Source: Bacteroidales bacterium
GTDB lineage: Bacteria > Bacteroidota > Bacteroidia > Bacteroidales > UBA932
Length of the DNA stretch: 40,381 nucleotides
NCBI GenBank assembly: GCA_024401855.1
Contig: JAKSKH010000021.1
Location: 1 to 40,381 of the forward strand
Direction of reading: 5' to 3'
A model generated the notes under the pieces. That model was not told the DNA's origin, ran no database searches, and saw only the letters and a program-made list of their open reading frames with translations. The translations under genes and the position numbers were made by a program. Positions 24,220-31,919 of this stretch are shown here, one piece after another. Each line of letters opens with the position of its first letter. Positions within the stretch are counted from its first letter, which is position 1.

Positions 24220-24722
24220 GAAGATTCATCAAGTTTTTTATTGCAGTGCTGGTACTCTCAACGGCAATGTCAACATCGGCACAGGCACGTATCTACATAG
24301 GAGGGCACATAGGTCTCAACCTCCCCCCGCAAGGGCAGTCCGGGGTTGGAGTCAACATCGCACCGGAGATAGGCTACTACGTGAACGGCAACTTCGTTGT
24401 GGGAGGAAGAGTCTCTTACAGAAGCAGGTCATCAACTTTCGGGATAACTCCGTTTGCGAGATGGAATTTCGTAAGCATGGGGGACCGGCTGCGACTATTC
24501 CTGTCGGCAACCGTACCTATGGATTTCGCCAATGACTACAGGAGCATCGGAGCCTATCTCAGACCGGGAGTGGCGGTCAGGCTTGCAGACAGGGCATGGG
24601 CCGTAGTGCACATAGGGGCCTTCGGATATCAGAGCACCAGAAGCGGAAACACCACATCGGGAAACTGGATAGGAAGAGTTGACGGTAACACCATAAACAT
24701 CGGTTTCTGCTTCGATTTATGA
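24216..24722 (+). CDS. Small outer-membrane beta-barrel protein
   Basis: 168 residues. A signal peptide ends at SAQA (about 24-27). The mature 140 residues are Gly-rich amphipathic strands (YIGGHIGLNLPPQ, NFVVGGRVSYRS, FLSATVPMDF, GVAVRLADRAW) ending in GFCFDL, about eight strands as in the OmpW/OmpX-like folds. It is embedded in the fucosidase-oxidoreductase-chromate transporter operon with 4-base overlaps on both sides. Its job in the operon is not clear. Confidence 0.65.
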   Translation: MRRFIKFFIAVLVLSTAMSTSAQARIYIGGHIGLNLPPQGQSGVGVNIAPEIGYYVNGNFVVGGRVSYRSRSSTFGITPFARWNFVSMGDRLRLFLSATVPMDFANDYRSIGAYLRPGVAVRLADRAWAVVHIGAFGYQSTRSGNTTSGNWIGRVDGNTINIGFCFDL

Positions 24723-25273
24723 CGGAAGAAAACAGAATTTCCCTCCGGGAACTGTTTCTGGTGATGGCTAAAATAGGCGCTTTCACCATTGGTGGCGGCT
24801 ATGCCATGATTCTGGTGATTCAGAAAGAAATAACTTCACGCGGATGGATAAGCGAGAATGATTTCCCTGACCTTATAGCGCTCTCACAGGCGGCTCCGGG
24901 ACTTCTTGCGGTAAACATCTCCATCTTCACGGGATACCGCCTCCGTGGTGTTCCAGGGGCGATTGCGGCAACCCTGGGCAGTTGCCTGCCGCCGTTTCTG
25001 ATTGTGCTGGCAATAGCTCTGTTCTTCAGCGGATATGCCGACGATCCAACCGTCCGGAAAGTATTTGCAGGAATGCGTCCTGCAGTTGTAGCTCTGATTG
25101 CGGCCCCTATGATAAACATGGCCCGGACAAGCTGCCGCAGATGGTGGCAATGGATTCTCGCGGCACTTGCCCTTATCCTTACGGCATTCCTGCGCATATC
25201 ACCGGTATATATTCTGATTACGGTTACTGTTTTCAGTTTCGCGACAGCGAAATACCTTGAAAAAAGAAAATGA
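24719..25273 (+). CDS. Chromate transporter half-protein (CHR family), first of a pair
   Basis: 184 residues, about five to six membrane helices. The family signature is FTIGGGYAMI near residues 22-31 and ALSQAAPGLLAVNISIFTGYR near 60-80, followed by PPFLIVLAIALFF. This is a short-chain CHR protein, half the length of the fused ChrA. Two adjacent genes (this and 25270) form the pair that works together as a heterodimer with opposite topology. Members export chromate in some bacteria; in gut Bacteroidota the physiological anion is unknown. It overlaps the outer-membrane gene before it and the second half gene after it by 4 bases. Confidence 0.85.
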   Translation: MTEENRISLRELFLVMAKIGAFTIGGGYAMILVIQKEITSRGWISENDFPDLIALSQAAPGLLAVNISIFTGYRLRGVPGAIAATLGSCLPPFLIVLAIALFFSGYADDPTVRKVFAGMRPAVVALIAAPMINMARTSCRRWWQWILAALALILTAFLRISPVYILITVTVFSFATAKYLEKRK

Positions 25274-25818
25274 TATTTCTGGAGCTCTTTTATAACTTTT
25301 TTGTTATCGGCCTGTTTACAATAGGCGGGGGCTACGCGATGCTGCCTCTCATCCAGCAGAAAGTCATTTATGACCATGCCTGGATTACAGAGACGGCTTT
25401 CACGGACATCGTTGCGGTGAGCCAGATGACTCCGGGCCCGATAGGAATCAATTCAGCCACATACATAGGCTACAACGTAATAAAGTCGTACGGTTATTCC
25501 GAGGTTCTCTGCATATGTGGTTCGCTGACAACGACAATCGCCGTCGTACTACCGTCCTTTCTTATTGTGCTTGCTCTCTGCCACGTTTACAGAAGATTCA
25601 ACCATTCCAAGGTATTCAATGACTTTATGAGCGGCCTGAAACCTGTAACAGTCGGGCTGATTGGAGCGGCGGCGGTGCTTCTGGTCTCTGCGGACAACTT
25701 CCCGGACTGGAAGAGCTGGCTTATATTCGGAGCCTCTTTGAGCTCGGTGCTGTTCACGAAAATCAACCCTATTCTGATTCTTCTCGCCGCAGGTGTGACC
25801 GGGTTCCTCATTTATTGA
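25270..25818 (+). CDS. Chromate transporter half-protein (CHR family), second of a pair
   Basis: 182 residues, about five to six membrane helices. It has FTIGGGYAMLPLIQQKVI (16-33), VAVSQMTPGPIGINSATYIG (54-73) and VVLPSFLIVLALCHVYRR. The PGPIGIN form is closer to the classical CHR motif than in its partner. It ends five bases before the convergent membrane protein gene at 25824, and no hairpin is visible in that short gap. The pair is co-translated through an ATGA overlap. Placement after a fucosidase is unusual for a metal-oxyanion exporter and hints at another anion. Confidence 0.85.
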   Translation: MIFLELFYNFFVIGLFTIGGGYAMLPLIQQKVIYDHAWITETAFTDIVAVSQMTPGPIGINSATYIGYNVIKSYGYSEVLCICGSLTTTIAVVLPSFLIVLALCHVYRRFNHSKVFNDFMSGLKPVTVGLIGAAAVLLVSADNFPDWKSWLIFGASLSSVLFTKINPILILLAAGVTGFLIY

Positions 25819-25823
25819 CTGCC

Positions 25824-26405
25824 TCAACCCTCAATCTGAGATATCAGGTCATCACAGGTAGCAATAATCCTCTTGTCCATTCTGTAACCAATAAAACAAC
25901 CTGTCACAAGTCCGACGGACAGGCCCAAAACCATAGCCAAGGCCGCCTTCGGTTCTGCGGAATGAGTCAATGTCTCTGCACACAGCCATCCTCCCCATAG
26001 AAATCCAAGCAGGACTCCCCATTTCATCCATTCCTTGTAATCGCTCCGGAGTTTCCTGACATTCTTGCTGAAGGTAAGCAGGTCACAGCATGCGAGATCT
26101 GTGTTCTGGACATTATGGTTGAATTTCCAGTCTAGGAAAAGACACATTACCATAAGAAGTTCCGTTGCAATTACAAACAGCCACGATGCCCTTACCACAG
26201 GATTGTAGTGAAAGACAAAAGGAGTGGAAATCATAACGAACAAAGCGCATATGACACTGAATCTGACAGTAGATCTGATACTGCCTACTTTGCTCTTCAT
26301 CGTCTCCCTCATCAACCTGTCATTGATAATTTCCTGACTGGAGAGTCTTTCCTTCAGCATTTCATATTCGGAGCACATCTGCTCCATGGGATTCATTTCT
26401 TCCAT
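25824..26405 (-). CDS. Membrane protein of a sigma operon, function unknown
   Basis: 193 residues. A soluble, helical N-terminus (MEQMCSEYEMLKERLSSQEIINDRL as two shorter pieces, 7-31) is followed by a basic patch and four hydrophobic helices: about 49-67, 72-93, 125-145 and 152-175. The C-terminus is again soluble. It starts one base after the sigma gene stop, so the two are co-expressed, and an anti-sigma or partner role is plausible. It lacks FecR, zinc-binding or DUF4252 features. I do not recognise the family, although sigma operons with such a gene are common in Bacteroidales. Confidence 0.6.
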   Translation of the reverse strand: MEEMNPMEQMCSEYEMLKERLSSQEIINDRLMRETMKSKVGSIRSTVRFSVICALFVMISTPFVFHYNPVVRASWLFVIATELLMVMCLFLDWKFNHNVQNTDLACCDLLTFSKNVRKLRSDYKEWMKWGVLLGFLWGGWLCAETLTHSAEPKAALAMVLGLSVGLVTGCFIGYRMDKRIIATCDDLISQIEG

Positions 26406-26406
26406 A

Positions 26407-26883
26407 TCAGTTTATTTTTTTAAGTTGTTCCCTGATTCTGACAAGTCTTACGGAAACGTTCTTGGCGCTTATGCCGGTAATCTCCCCGATTTCTTCATAA
26501 CTGATGCCTTCCAGCCACAAGAGCACGATACTCCTGTCAAAAAGGCCCAGCCGGTTAATCCGCCTGTAAAGCTGCCTGATCTGGAGAGCGCTTTCATCTG
26601 TATCCTCAAAAGGATTGATGTCAACACTCAGAGGAACCCTTTCCCCGATACGCTTTTTCTTCCTGTCGGAACTGATACAGGTATTGAGGGCTATGCGATA
26701 TATCCATGTACTCATGGCCGACTCCCCCTTGAAAGAGTCAAATCCCTGCCATAATCTGACAAGGACTTCCTGGAACAGGTCCTCAATTTCCTGCTTGTCC
26801 TTGGAGAACATATAGCATACACTGTATATCCTTGTCTTATGTTCCCCCACAATCTTTGTGAATCTTTGTTCTTTCGTTTCCAT
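26407..26883 (-). CDS. ECF RNA polymerase sigma factor
   Basis: 158 residues from ATG 26881-26883, preceded by AAGGAA; an in-frame ATG at 26899-26901 would add six residues and cannot be excluded. Region 2: RIYSVCYMFSKDKQEIEDLF, QEVLVRLWQGFDSFKGES and TWIYRIALNTCISSDRKKKR. Region 4: LGLFDRSIVLLWLEGISYEE, IGEITGISAKNVSVRLVRIR. The domain order and length are standard. It is the first gene of a two-gene unit with the membrane protein at 25824. A weak -7 box (TATCTTTA at 26969-26976) lies about 85 bases upstream; I do not see an ECF-type promoter. Confidence 0.85.
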   Translation of the reverse strand: METKEQRFTKIVGEHKTRIYSVCYMFSKDKQEIEDLFQEVLVRLWQGFDSFKGESAMSTWIYRIALNTCISSDRKKKRIGERVPLSVDINPFEDTDESALQIRQLYRRINRLGLFDRSIVLLWLEGISYEEIGEITGISAKNVSVRLVRIREQLKKIN

Positions 26884-27013
26884 TTCCTTCAAGACAATCA
26901 TTAGACAACAGAATGGGAAAAATACTACAGGCTTTCAGCTCTGATAACAGAAACTTCATTGTCGGCGATAAAGATAAGAAATTTTCCTTCCCCCGATTTT
27001 GCAATAAAATCCA

Positions 27014-27021
27014 TATCTTTG
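27014..27021 (+). promoter_or_regulatory. -7 box TATCTTTG five bases before the start codon
   Basis: TATCTTTG is an exact TAnnTTTG match, followed by TAAAT and the ATG (27027) that begins the conserved part of the symporter. The spacing is identical to that at 2389-2396. If the box is used, the mRNA is leaderless or nearly so. Confidence 0.5.
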
Positions 27022-27026
27022 TAAAT

Positions 27027-28409
27027 ATGATAGATGCTCTTGTCAAAGCCGGGGATTTCCTGTGGACTTATATCCTTCTGGCCCTTCTGATAGGCTGTGC
27101 GGTTTATTTCACCATCCGCACCCGTGGCGTGCAATTCAGGATGATTCCGGAGATGATACGCATCATGCTCGGACGAGACACGAAGGAAAAAGGGGGGATG
27201 AGCTCCTTCAAGGCTTTCTCCGTCTCGCTTGCGAGCCGCGTAGGGACAGGCAATCTGGCCGGAGTCGCGTCCGCCATCTTCGTAGGCGGGCCCGGAGCGG
27301 TATTCTGGATGTGGGTTACCGCCTTCCTCGGTGCATCCACCGGATTTATGGAAGCCACCCTGGCGCAACTGTTCAAGAGGCGTGACGGCAAATCTTTTTA
27401 CGGAGGCCCTGCGTATTATATGGAAACCGGGCTCAAAGCGCGATGGATGGGAGTGCTGTTCGCCGTACTTATCACACTTACCTTCGCCGCCGCCAACCAG
27501 ACAGTGCAGTGCAACACCATCACCGCCTCGCTGTCATCAACCTTCGGCATAGAAAAGATTTGGCTTGCAGTCGCGCTTGCCGTACTCTCATTTGTCATCG
27601 TTTCCGGAGGTATCAGACTCATAGCGAAAGTAACCAGCTATATGGTACCCTTCATGGCCATAGGATACGTGCTGCTGGCCTTGTGGATTATCTTCACTAA
27701 CATAGGCGAGGTTCCCTCCATGCTGCGGCTTATCGTCGACAGCGCATTCGGCATACGGCAGGCAGCAGGCGGTGCGGTGGGAGTCGCCATAATGCAGGGT
27801 GTGCGGCGCGGTCTGTTTTCCAACGAGGCCGGAGAAGGCTCCGCCCCCAACGCGGCGGCCATTGCAGACACTTCCCATCCCGTCAAGCAGGGCCTCGTGC
27901 AGGCTCTCGGCGTATTCGTTGACACCATCGTCATATGCACCTGCACGGCTCTTATCATCCTCCTTTCCAATGTCTGGAATTGCGGAGAGGACGGCATCAT
28001 ACTGACGACTCACGCCATCGAAAGCGAAGTAGGCGCAGCCGGGCGGTATTTCATCACAGCCGCAATTTTTCTTTTTGCCTTCAGTTCAGTCATCGCCAAC
28101 TACTACTATGGAGAGACCAACCTTCGCTTCATCGCACAGAAGAAATGGCATCTATGGGCTCTGCGCATAGCTACACCCCTGCTGGCTTTCTCCGGCTCGA
28201 TGATTGAACTGCAGTTGGCATGGAACCTTGTGGACTTCTTCATGGCGCTTCTGACCATCTGCAACCTCTCCGCCCTTATTCTTCTCAGTCCCAAGGTTTT
28301 CCGACTGCTCGAAGATTACCGTGAGCAGAAACGTGCAGGCATAGAAGAACCACAGTTCAAAAAGGAAATGTTCCCGGAAATCAAGGATAAGCTCGAAGGC
28401 TGGGACTGA
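27027..28409 (+). CDS. Alanine/glycine:cation symporter (AGCS family)
   Basis: 460 residues from ATG 27027. The upstream in-frame ATG at 26913 would add 38 charged residues that do not match the family, whereas MIDALVKAGDFLWTYILLALLIG aligns with normal AGCS starts (here 1-23, quoted as MIDALVKAGDF then LWTYILLALL). About eleven membrane helices follow. Signatures are TIRTRGVQF (28-36), ASRVGTGNLAGVA, PGAVFWMWV and RRGLFSNEAGEGSAPNAAA, the strongest marker. It imports alanine or glycine with sodium or protons. It is a single-gene unit, 67 bases before the esterase gene. Confidence 0.9.
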   Translation: MIDALVKAGDFLWTYILLALLIGCAVYFTIRTRGVQFRMIPEMIRIMLGRDTKEKGGMSSFKAFSVSLASRVGTGNLAGVASAIFVGGPGAVFWMWVTAFLGASTGFMEATLAQLFKRRDGKSFYGGPAYYMETGLKARWMGVLFAVLITLTFAAANQTVQCNTITASLSSTFGIEKIWLAVALAVLSFVIVSGGIRLIAKVTSYMVPFMAIGYVLLALWIIFTNIGEVPSMLRLIVDSAFGIRQAAGGAVGVAIMQGVRRGLFSNEAGEGSAPNAAAIADTSHPVKQGLVQALGVFVDTIVICTCTALIILLSNVWNCGEDGIILTTHAIESEVGAAGRYFITAAIFLFAFSSVIANYYYGETNLRFIAQKKWHLWALRIATPLLAFSGSMIELQLAWNLVDFFMALLTICNLSALILLSPKVFRLLEDYREQKRAGIEEPQFKKEMFPEIKDKLEGWD

Positions 28410-28476
28410 AATATGGTAAAACGCAGCCCGTCGTGAAGGTTATTGAAAAATGGAGTGAACAAAAATACCAATCTGA

Positions 28477-30432
28477 ATGAAACGCATATTATTTTTTCTG
28501 ATTCTTGCCGTCATCTGCATCAATGCGGACGCTGCAGTAAAATTGTCTCCCATATTCAGTAGCCATATGGTGCTGCAGCAACAGACCACAACGGGCATAT
28601 GGGGAACAGCAGGTCCGGGCGCTGCCGTGACCGTCACCACGTCATGGAACGGTGCATCCTACACATCCACAGCCTCCAACGACGGGAGATGGCGCGTTGA
28701 CGTCAGCACGCCGTCCTATGGCGGCCCTTACACCATAACCGTCTCCTCAGGGAAAAAGGAGAAAATCGTCCTGGAGGACGTGCTTATAGGCGAGGTCTGG
28801 CTTTGCGGCGGGCAGTCCAACATGGACATGAAGATGTCGGCCGACGTCGTTGGCGGCCTCGAGGACATGAAAAATGCCCACAACAACCCGGATATCCGCA
28901 TTCTTCACATCGGCTGCAACCGCACTTATGAAGAGCAGTACGAGCCAGGGCTGATTGGCGATGGCTGGAATCTTTGCGACTTTGAGACTCTCTACGATTT
29001 TTCTGCTACGGCCTTCTATTTCGGCCGCAAGATTAACGCGGAACTGGGCGTTCCCGTAGGTCTGATAGAGAGTTGCTGGGGAGGCTCGCGCATCGAGTCC
29101 TGGATAAGCTCCGCTACAGGCGCGGGCATGCCCGAAATCTTCGGTAACAAAGAACGCGTCAATCTCGTCTATGACCATAAAGGCCACTGGGCAGAGTGGA
29201 ATACCAAGGTCTGCACATTGAGCGAAGGCAACAGATGCGGCTGGGCGTCAAGGAACTATAAGGACACCGACTGGGCAACATACACAGTGCCCGGAATACT
29301 GGAAGAGCAGCTCGGATGCCCCGAGTTCAACGGTATGTTCTGGATGAGAAAGACCGTTGACGTGCCCAAATCGTGGGCCGGCAAGCCTGTCTCCATGATT
29401 CTTGACGCCATAGATGACTATGACTACGCCTATGTGAACGGAAAGTGCATAGCATACGGAGAAGGCTACACGACCAACCGTCATTACACAATTCCTGCAG
29501 GCGTACTCAAACCCGGAAAGAATGTGATAGCCCTCCGCGTCATCGACATCGAGGGTGACGCCGGAATATACGCAGAGACAGCCAACAACTACCTCCGCCT
29601 CAATGACAGCAACACCATTTCTCTTAATGGAGAATGGAAGGTGAAGTTCGACTTGAGGCTCGAAGATACGCCTGCGATTCCTGTGCCGCAGAATCCGGGA
29701 TTCACCATCCCATCCCTCATGTACAATGCCATGATTGCCCCGCTCGTAGGATACGACATCAAGGGCGCCATCTGGTATCAGGGCTGCGCCAACGAGGGCG
29801 AAGCCGACAACTACCGCATACTCCAGCCCATGCTAATCCACGATTGGAGCTGCAAGTGGGGCCGTGACCTGCCCTTCTTCATAACACAGCTTCCCAACTA
29901 TAACCAGAGCGGCGACAGGGTATCTCTGCGCGAAGCCCAGGCATTCTCCGTAAAGGCATTCAAGAATGCTGGGATGGCCTGCACCATCGACATAGGCGAT
30001 GACGACGACAACCACCCGAAAGATAAAGTTGACGTGGGCGAGCGCCTCGCTTTCCAGGCTCTGCACAAAACATACGGCCGCGATTTCGCATTCTGCGGGC
30101 CCGAATACGCAGGATACAGCATCGAAGGCAATACCATACGCATCAACTTCGACTACTGCTTTGACGGGCTTGAAACCGGCCATAGAGACAATCGTAAACT
30201 TGTGACAAACTTTTACGAAGAACCCGTGGAAGGTTTCCTCATAGCCGGCCCCGACAAGGTCTTCCACAAGGCGTTGGCTGAGATAGACGGCAATACGGTA
30301 ATCGTCCGCAGCGATGAAGTCGGGTGCCCCGTTGCGGTGCGTTACGCATGGGAGAACAACCCCGTCTGCAATCTCTACAATGGAGCAGGCCTTCCAGCCG
30401 CTCCGTTCCGCACGGATTCATGGAACAAATAA
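28477..30432 (+). CDS. Secreted sialate O-acetylesterase (SGNH/SASA family)
   Basis: 651 residues. The signal peptide ends near ADAA (18-20). An Ig-like N-terminal part (21-100) precedes the esterase core: LCGGQSNMDMKM with the nucleophile S114, ESCWGGSRIESW, then an inserted galactose-binding-like beta-sandwich (about 240-380; WATYTVPG, FWMRKTVDVP, YVNGKCIAYGEG). The core resumes with IWYQGCANEGEADNY and DDDDNHPKDK carrying the catalytic Asp/His. The enzyme removes O-acetyl groups from sialic acid or other acetylated sugars. It runs 17 bases ahead of the phosphoesterase gene at 30450. No sialidase is in the window. Confidence 0.88.
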   Translation: MKRILFFLILAVICINADAAVKLSPIFSSHMVLQQQTTTGIWGTAGPGAAVTVTTSWNGASYTSTASNDGRWRVDVSTPSYGGPYTITVSSGKKEKIVLEDVLIGEVWLCGGQSNMDMKMSADVVGGLEDMKNAHNNPDIRILHIGCNRTYEEQYEPGLIGDGWNLCDFETLYDFSATAFYFGRKINAELGVPVGLIESCWGGSRIESWISSATGAGMPEIFGNKERVNLVYDHKGHWAEWNTKVCTLSEGNRCGWASRNYKDTDWATYTVPGILEEQLGCPEFNGMFWMRKTVDVPKSWAGKPVSMILDAIDDYDYAYVNGKCIAYGEGYTTNRHYTIPAGVLKPGKNVIALRVIDIEGDAGIYAETANNYLRLNDSNTISLNGEWKVKFDLRLEDTPAIPVPQNPGFTIPSLMYNAMIAPLVGYDIKGAIWYQGCANEGEADNYRILQPMLIHDWSCKWGRDLPFFITQLPNYNQSGDRVSLREAQAFSVKAFKNAGMACTIDIGDDDDNHPKDKVDVGERLAFQALHKTYGRDFAFCGPEYAGYSIEGNTIRINFDYCFDGLETGHRDNRKLVTNFYEEPVEGFLIAGPDKVFHKALAEIDGNTVIVRSDEVGCPVAVRYAWENNPVCNLYNGAGLPAAPFRTDSWNK

Positions 30433-30449
30433 AAGAAAGTTTGAGAAAT

Positions 30450-31901
30450 ATGAACAGAATCATCACCTTATTTACCGCAATGGCGGCCATGGCTCTTGTG
30501 TCCTGCACGCCCAAGACAACAGGAACCGACAGCGTTAATTCAGTAAAGTTCAACGCAGACGGCAAGTTCAAGATAGCACAGCTCACCGACACCCACCTGA
30601 GCTGGACCGAGCCGGACGAATACGAGAAAACCTACAACCAGCTGTGCAGCATCCTCGACAACGAGAAACCTGACCTCGTAATCCTTACAGGAGATGTCGT
30701 CACCGGAGACGGCGGCGGAGCTGAAGCGCTGGACAAGTTCTTCAGTGCAATAGACGACAGGAAAATCCCCTACATCGCCGTTTACGGAAACCACGACAGG
30801 GAGAGAGACCTCTCCGAATGGGACCTTGCCGAGGCGTTCTGCAAGCATCCAATGTCCCTTAACACAATGAGCGGCAGCTACCTAGACGACGTTGCTCTCC
30901 CCGTAATGTCATCCGACGGAAGCAAGGTCGCCGCAGTTCTGTACTGCATAGATTCCAACGACTACACCCAGGTTCCCGAATACTATGAATACGCCTGGAT
31001 CTCCCATAGCCAGATTGAATGGTACAACAATCAGAGCAGGGCGTTTGCAAAGGCTAACGGAAATATTCCCGTACCTTCCTACGCCTTCTTCCACATTCCC
31101 CTCATCGAATTCAACCACGCATACAACCTGAACTGCGAGTCAGGTGTCCGCATGGAAGATGAATGCCCCGGCGAACTGAACTCCGGAATCTTCTCGGCAT
31201 TTGTCGGCAACCAGGACGTACACGGCGTATTCTGCGGCCATGACCACGACAACGACTACATCGCCAGCGAAGGCAACGTCGCCCTTGTATATGGCCGCTT
31301 CTCAGGCGACCACACCACCTACACCCATCTTGAGAAAGGCATACGTATCATCGAACTCTCCGAGGGCGACTTCGGATTCCACACATGGATAAGGCAGAGG
31401 GACCTCTCCGCTGTTGCCGACGAGACTTTCGATCCGGCCATCGACTATACCCTCCGGGAGGCTGTTCCGGCAGAAGGAAAGAAGCACGGCCTCACACGTA
31501 CAAGATACGACAATGTTCCCTCGATTGAGGTGATGGAGGAACAGGGTGTCAAGGGCGCGACCGACGTGGTAGCGTATCCCAGAAGCTGGGGTAACCTCGG
31601 CACACCCAACTACGGTTACACCTACGACGGTTATCTGTCTGTTCCCGAATCCGGCATCTGGAACATCTGCGTACAGGCCGACAACCAGATAGCGGTTGAC
31701 ATAGATGACTATTCATTCACCGACCAGCCCGGCCGCTCAGGATGGGGAAAGGTCCGCGTCAACCTCGAGAAAGGCTACCATCACGTGCATATCAAGCTCA
31801 TGAGCTACTCCGACAACTGCTACATGAAGTTCATGTGGTATCTCCAGGGCGAGGGTGACCGTTACCACGAAATCACACCCGATTACTGGTACTTAAAGTA
31901 A
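30450..31901 (+). CDS. Metallophosphoesterase lipoprotein with a C-terminal PA14-like domain
   Basis: 483 residues from ATG 30450; an in-frame ATG at 30324 lies inside the esterase gene. The signal MNRIITLFTAMAAMALVSC gives Cys 19. Metal-binding motifs: LTDTHLSW (D47, H49), LTGDVVTGD (81-82), VYGNHDRE (N114, H115), FFHIPL (H215) and CGHDHDND (263-268), a complete set of the calcineurin/purple-acid-like type. Residues ~345-483 are a beta-rich domain with YDGYLSVPESGIWNICVQAD, DDYSFTDQPGRSGWG and HHVHIKLMSYSDNC, much like PA14/GLEYA modules that bind glycans. Substrate unknown. It is 18 bases before the propeller protein gene and 17 after the esterase. Confidence 0.82.
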   Translation: MNRIITLFTAMAAMALVSCTPKTTGTDSVNSVKFNADGKFKIAQLTDTHLSWTEPDEYEKTYNQLCSILDNEKPDLVILTGDVVTGDGGGAEALDKFFSAIDDRKIPYIAVYGNHDRERDLSEWDLAEAFCKHPMSLNTMSGSYLDDVALPVMSSDGSKVAAVLYCIDSNDYTQVPEYYEYAWISHSQIEWYNNQSRAFAKANGNIPVPSYAFFHIPLIEFNHAYNLNCESGVRMEDECPGELNSGIFSAFVGNQDVHGVFCGHDHDNDYIASEGNVALVYGRFSGDHTTYTHLEKGIRIIELSEGDFGFHTWIRQRDLSAVADETFDPAIDYTLREAVPAEGKKHGLTRTRYDNVPSIEVMEEQGVKGATDVVAYPRSWGNLGTPNYGYTYDGYLSVPESGIWNICVQADNQIAVDIDDYSFTDQPGRSGWGKVRVNLEKGYHHVHIKLMSYSDNCYMKFMWYLQGEGDRYHEITPDYWYLK

Positions 31902-31919
31902 GATAAATTTCTAAGCGTC

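Noticed and set aside
24820-25377. Minus-strand open frame of 185 codons across the chromate transporter genes
   Set aside because: Shadow of two well supported CHR genes; sequence is rich in Arg and Thr without domain features.
26913-27026. Longer N-terminus of the symporter from the ATG at 26913
   Set aside because: The added residues are charged and unlike AGCS proteins, and the -7 box at 27014-27021 lies downstream of that ATG.
26884-27026. Riboswitch before the alanine/glycine symporter
   Set aside because: A glycine riboswitch would be expected here in some bacteria, but I see no matching helices, and the -7 box lies directly at the start codon.
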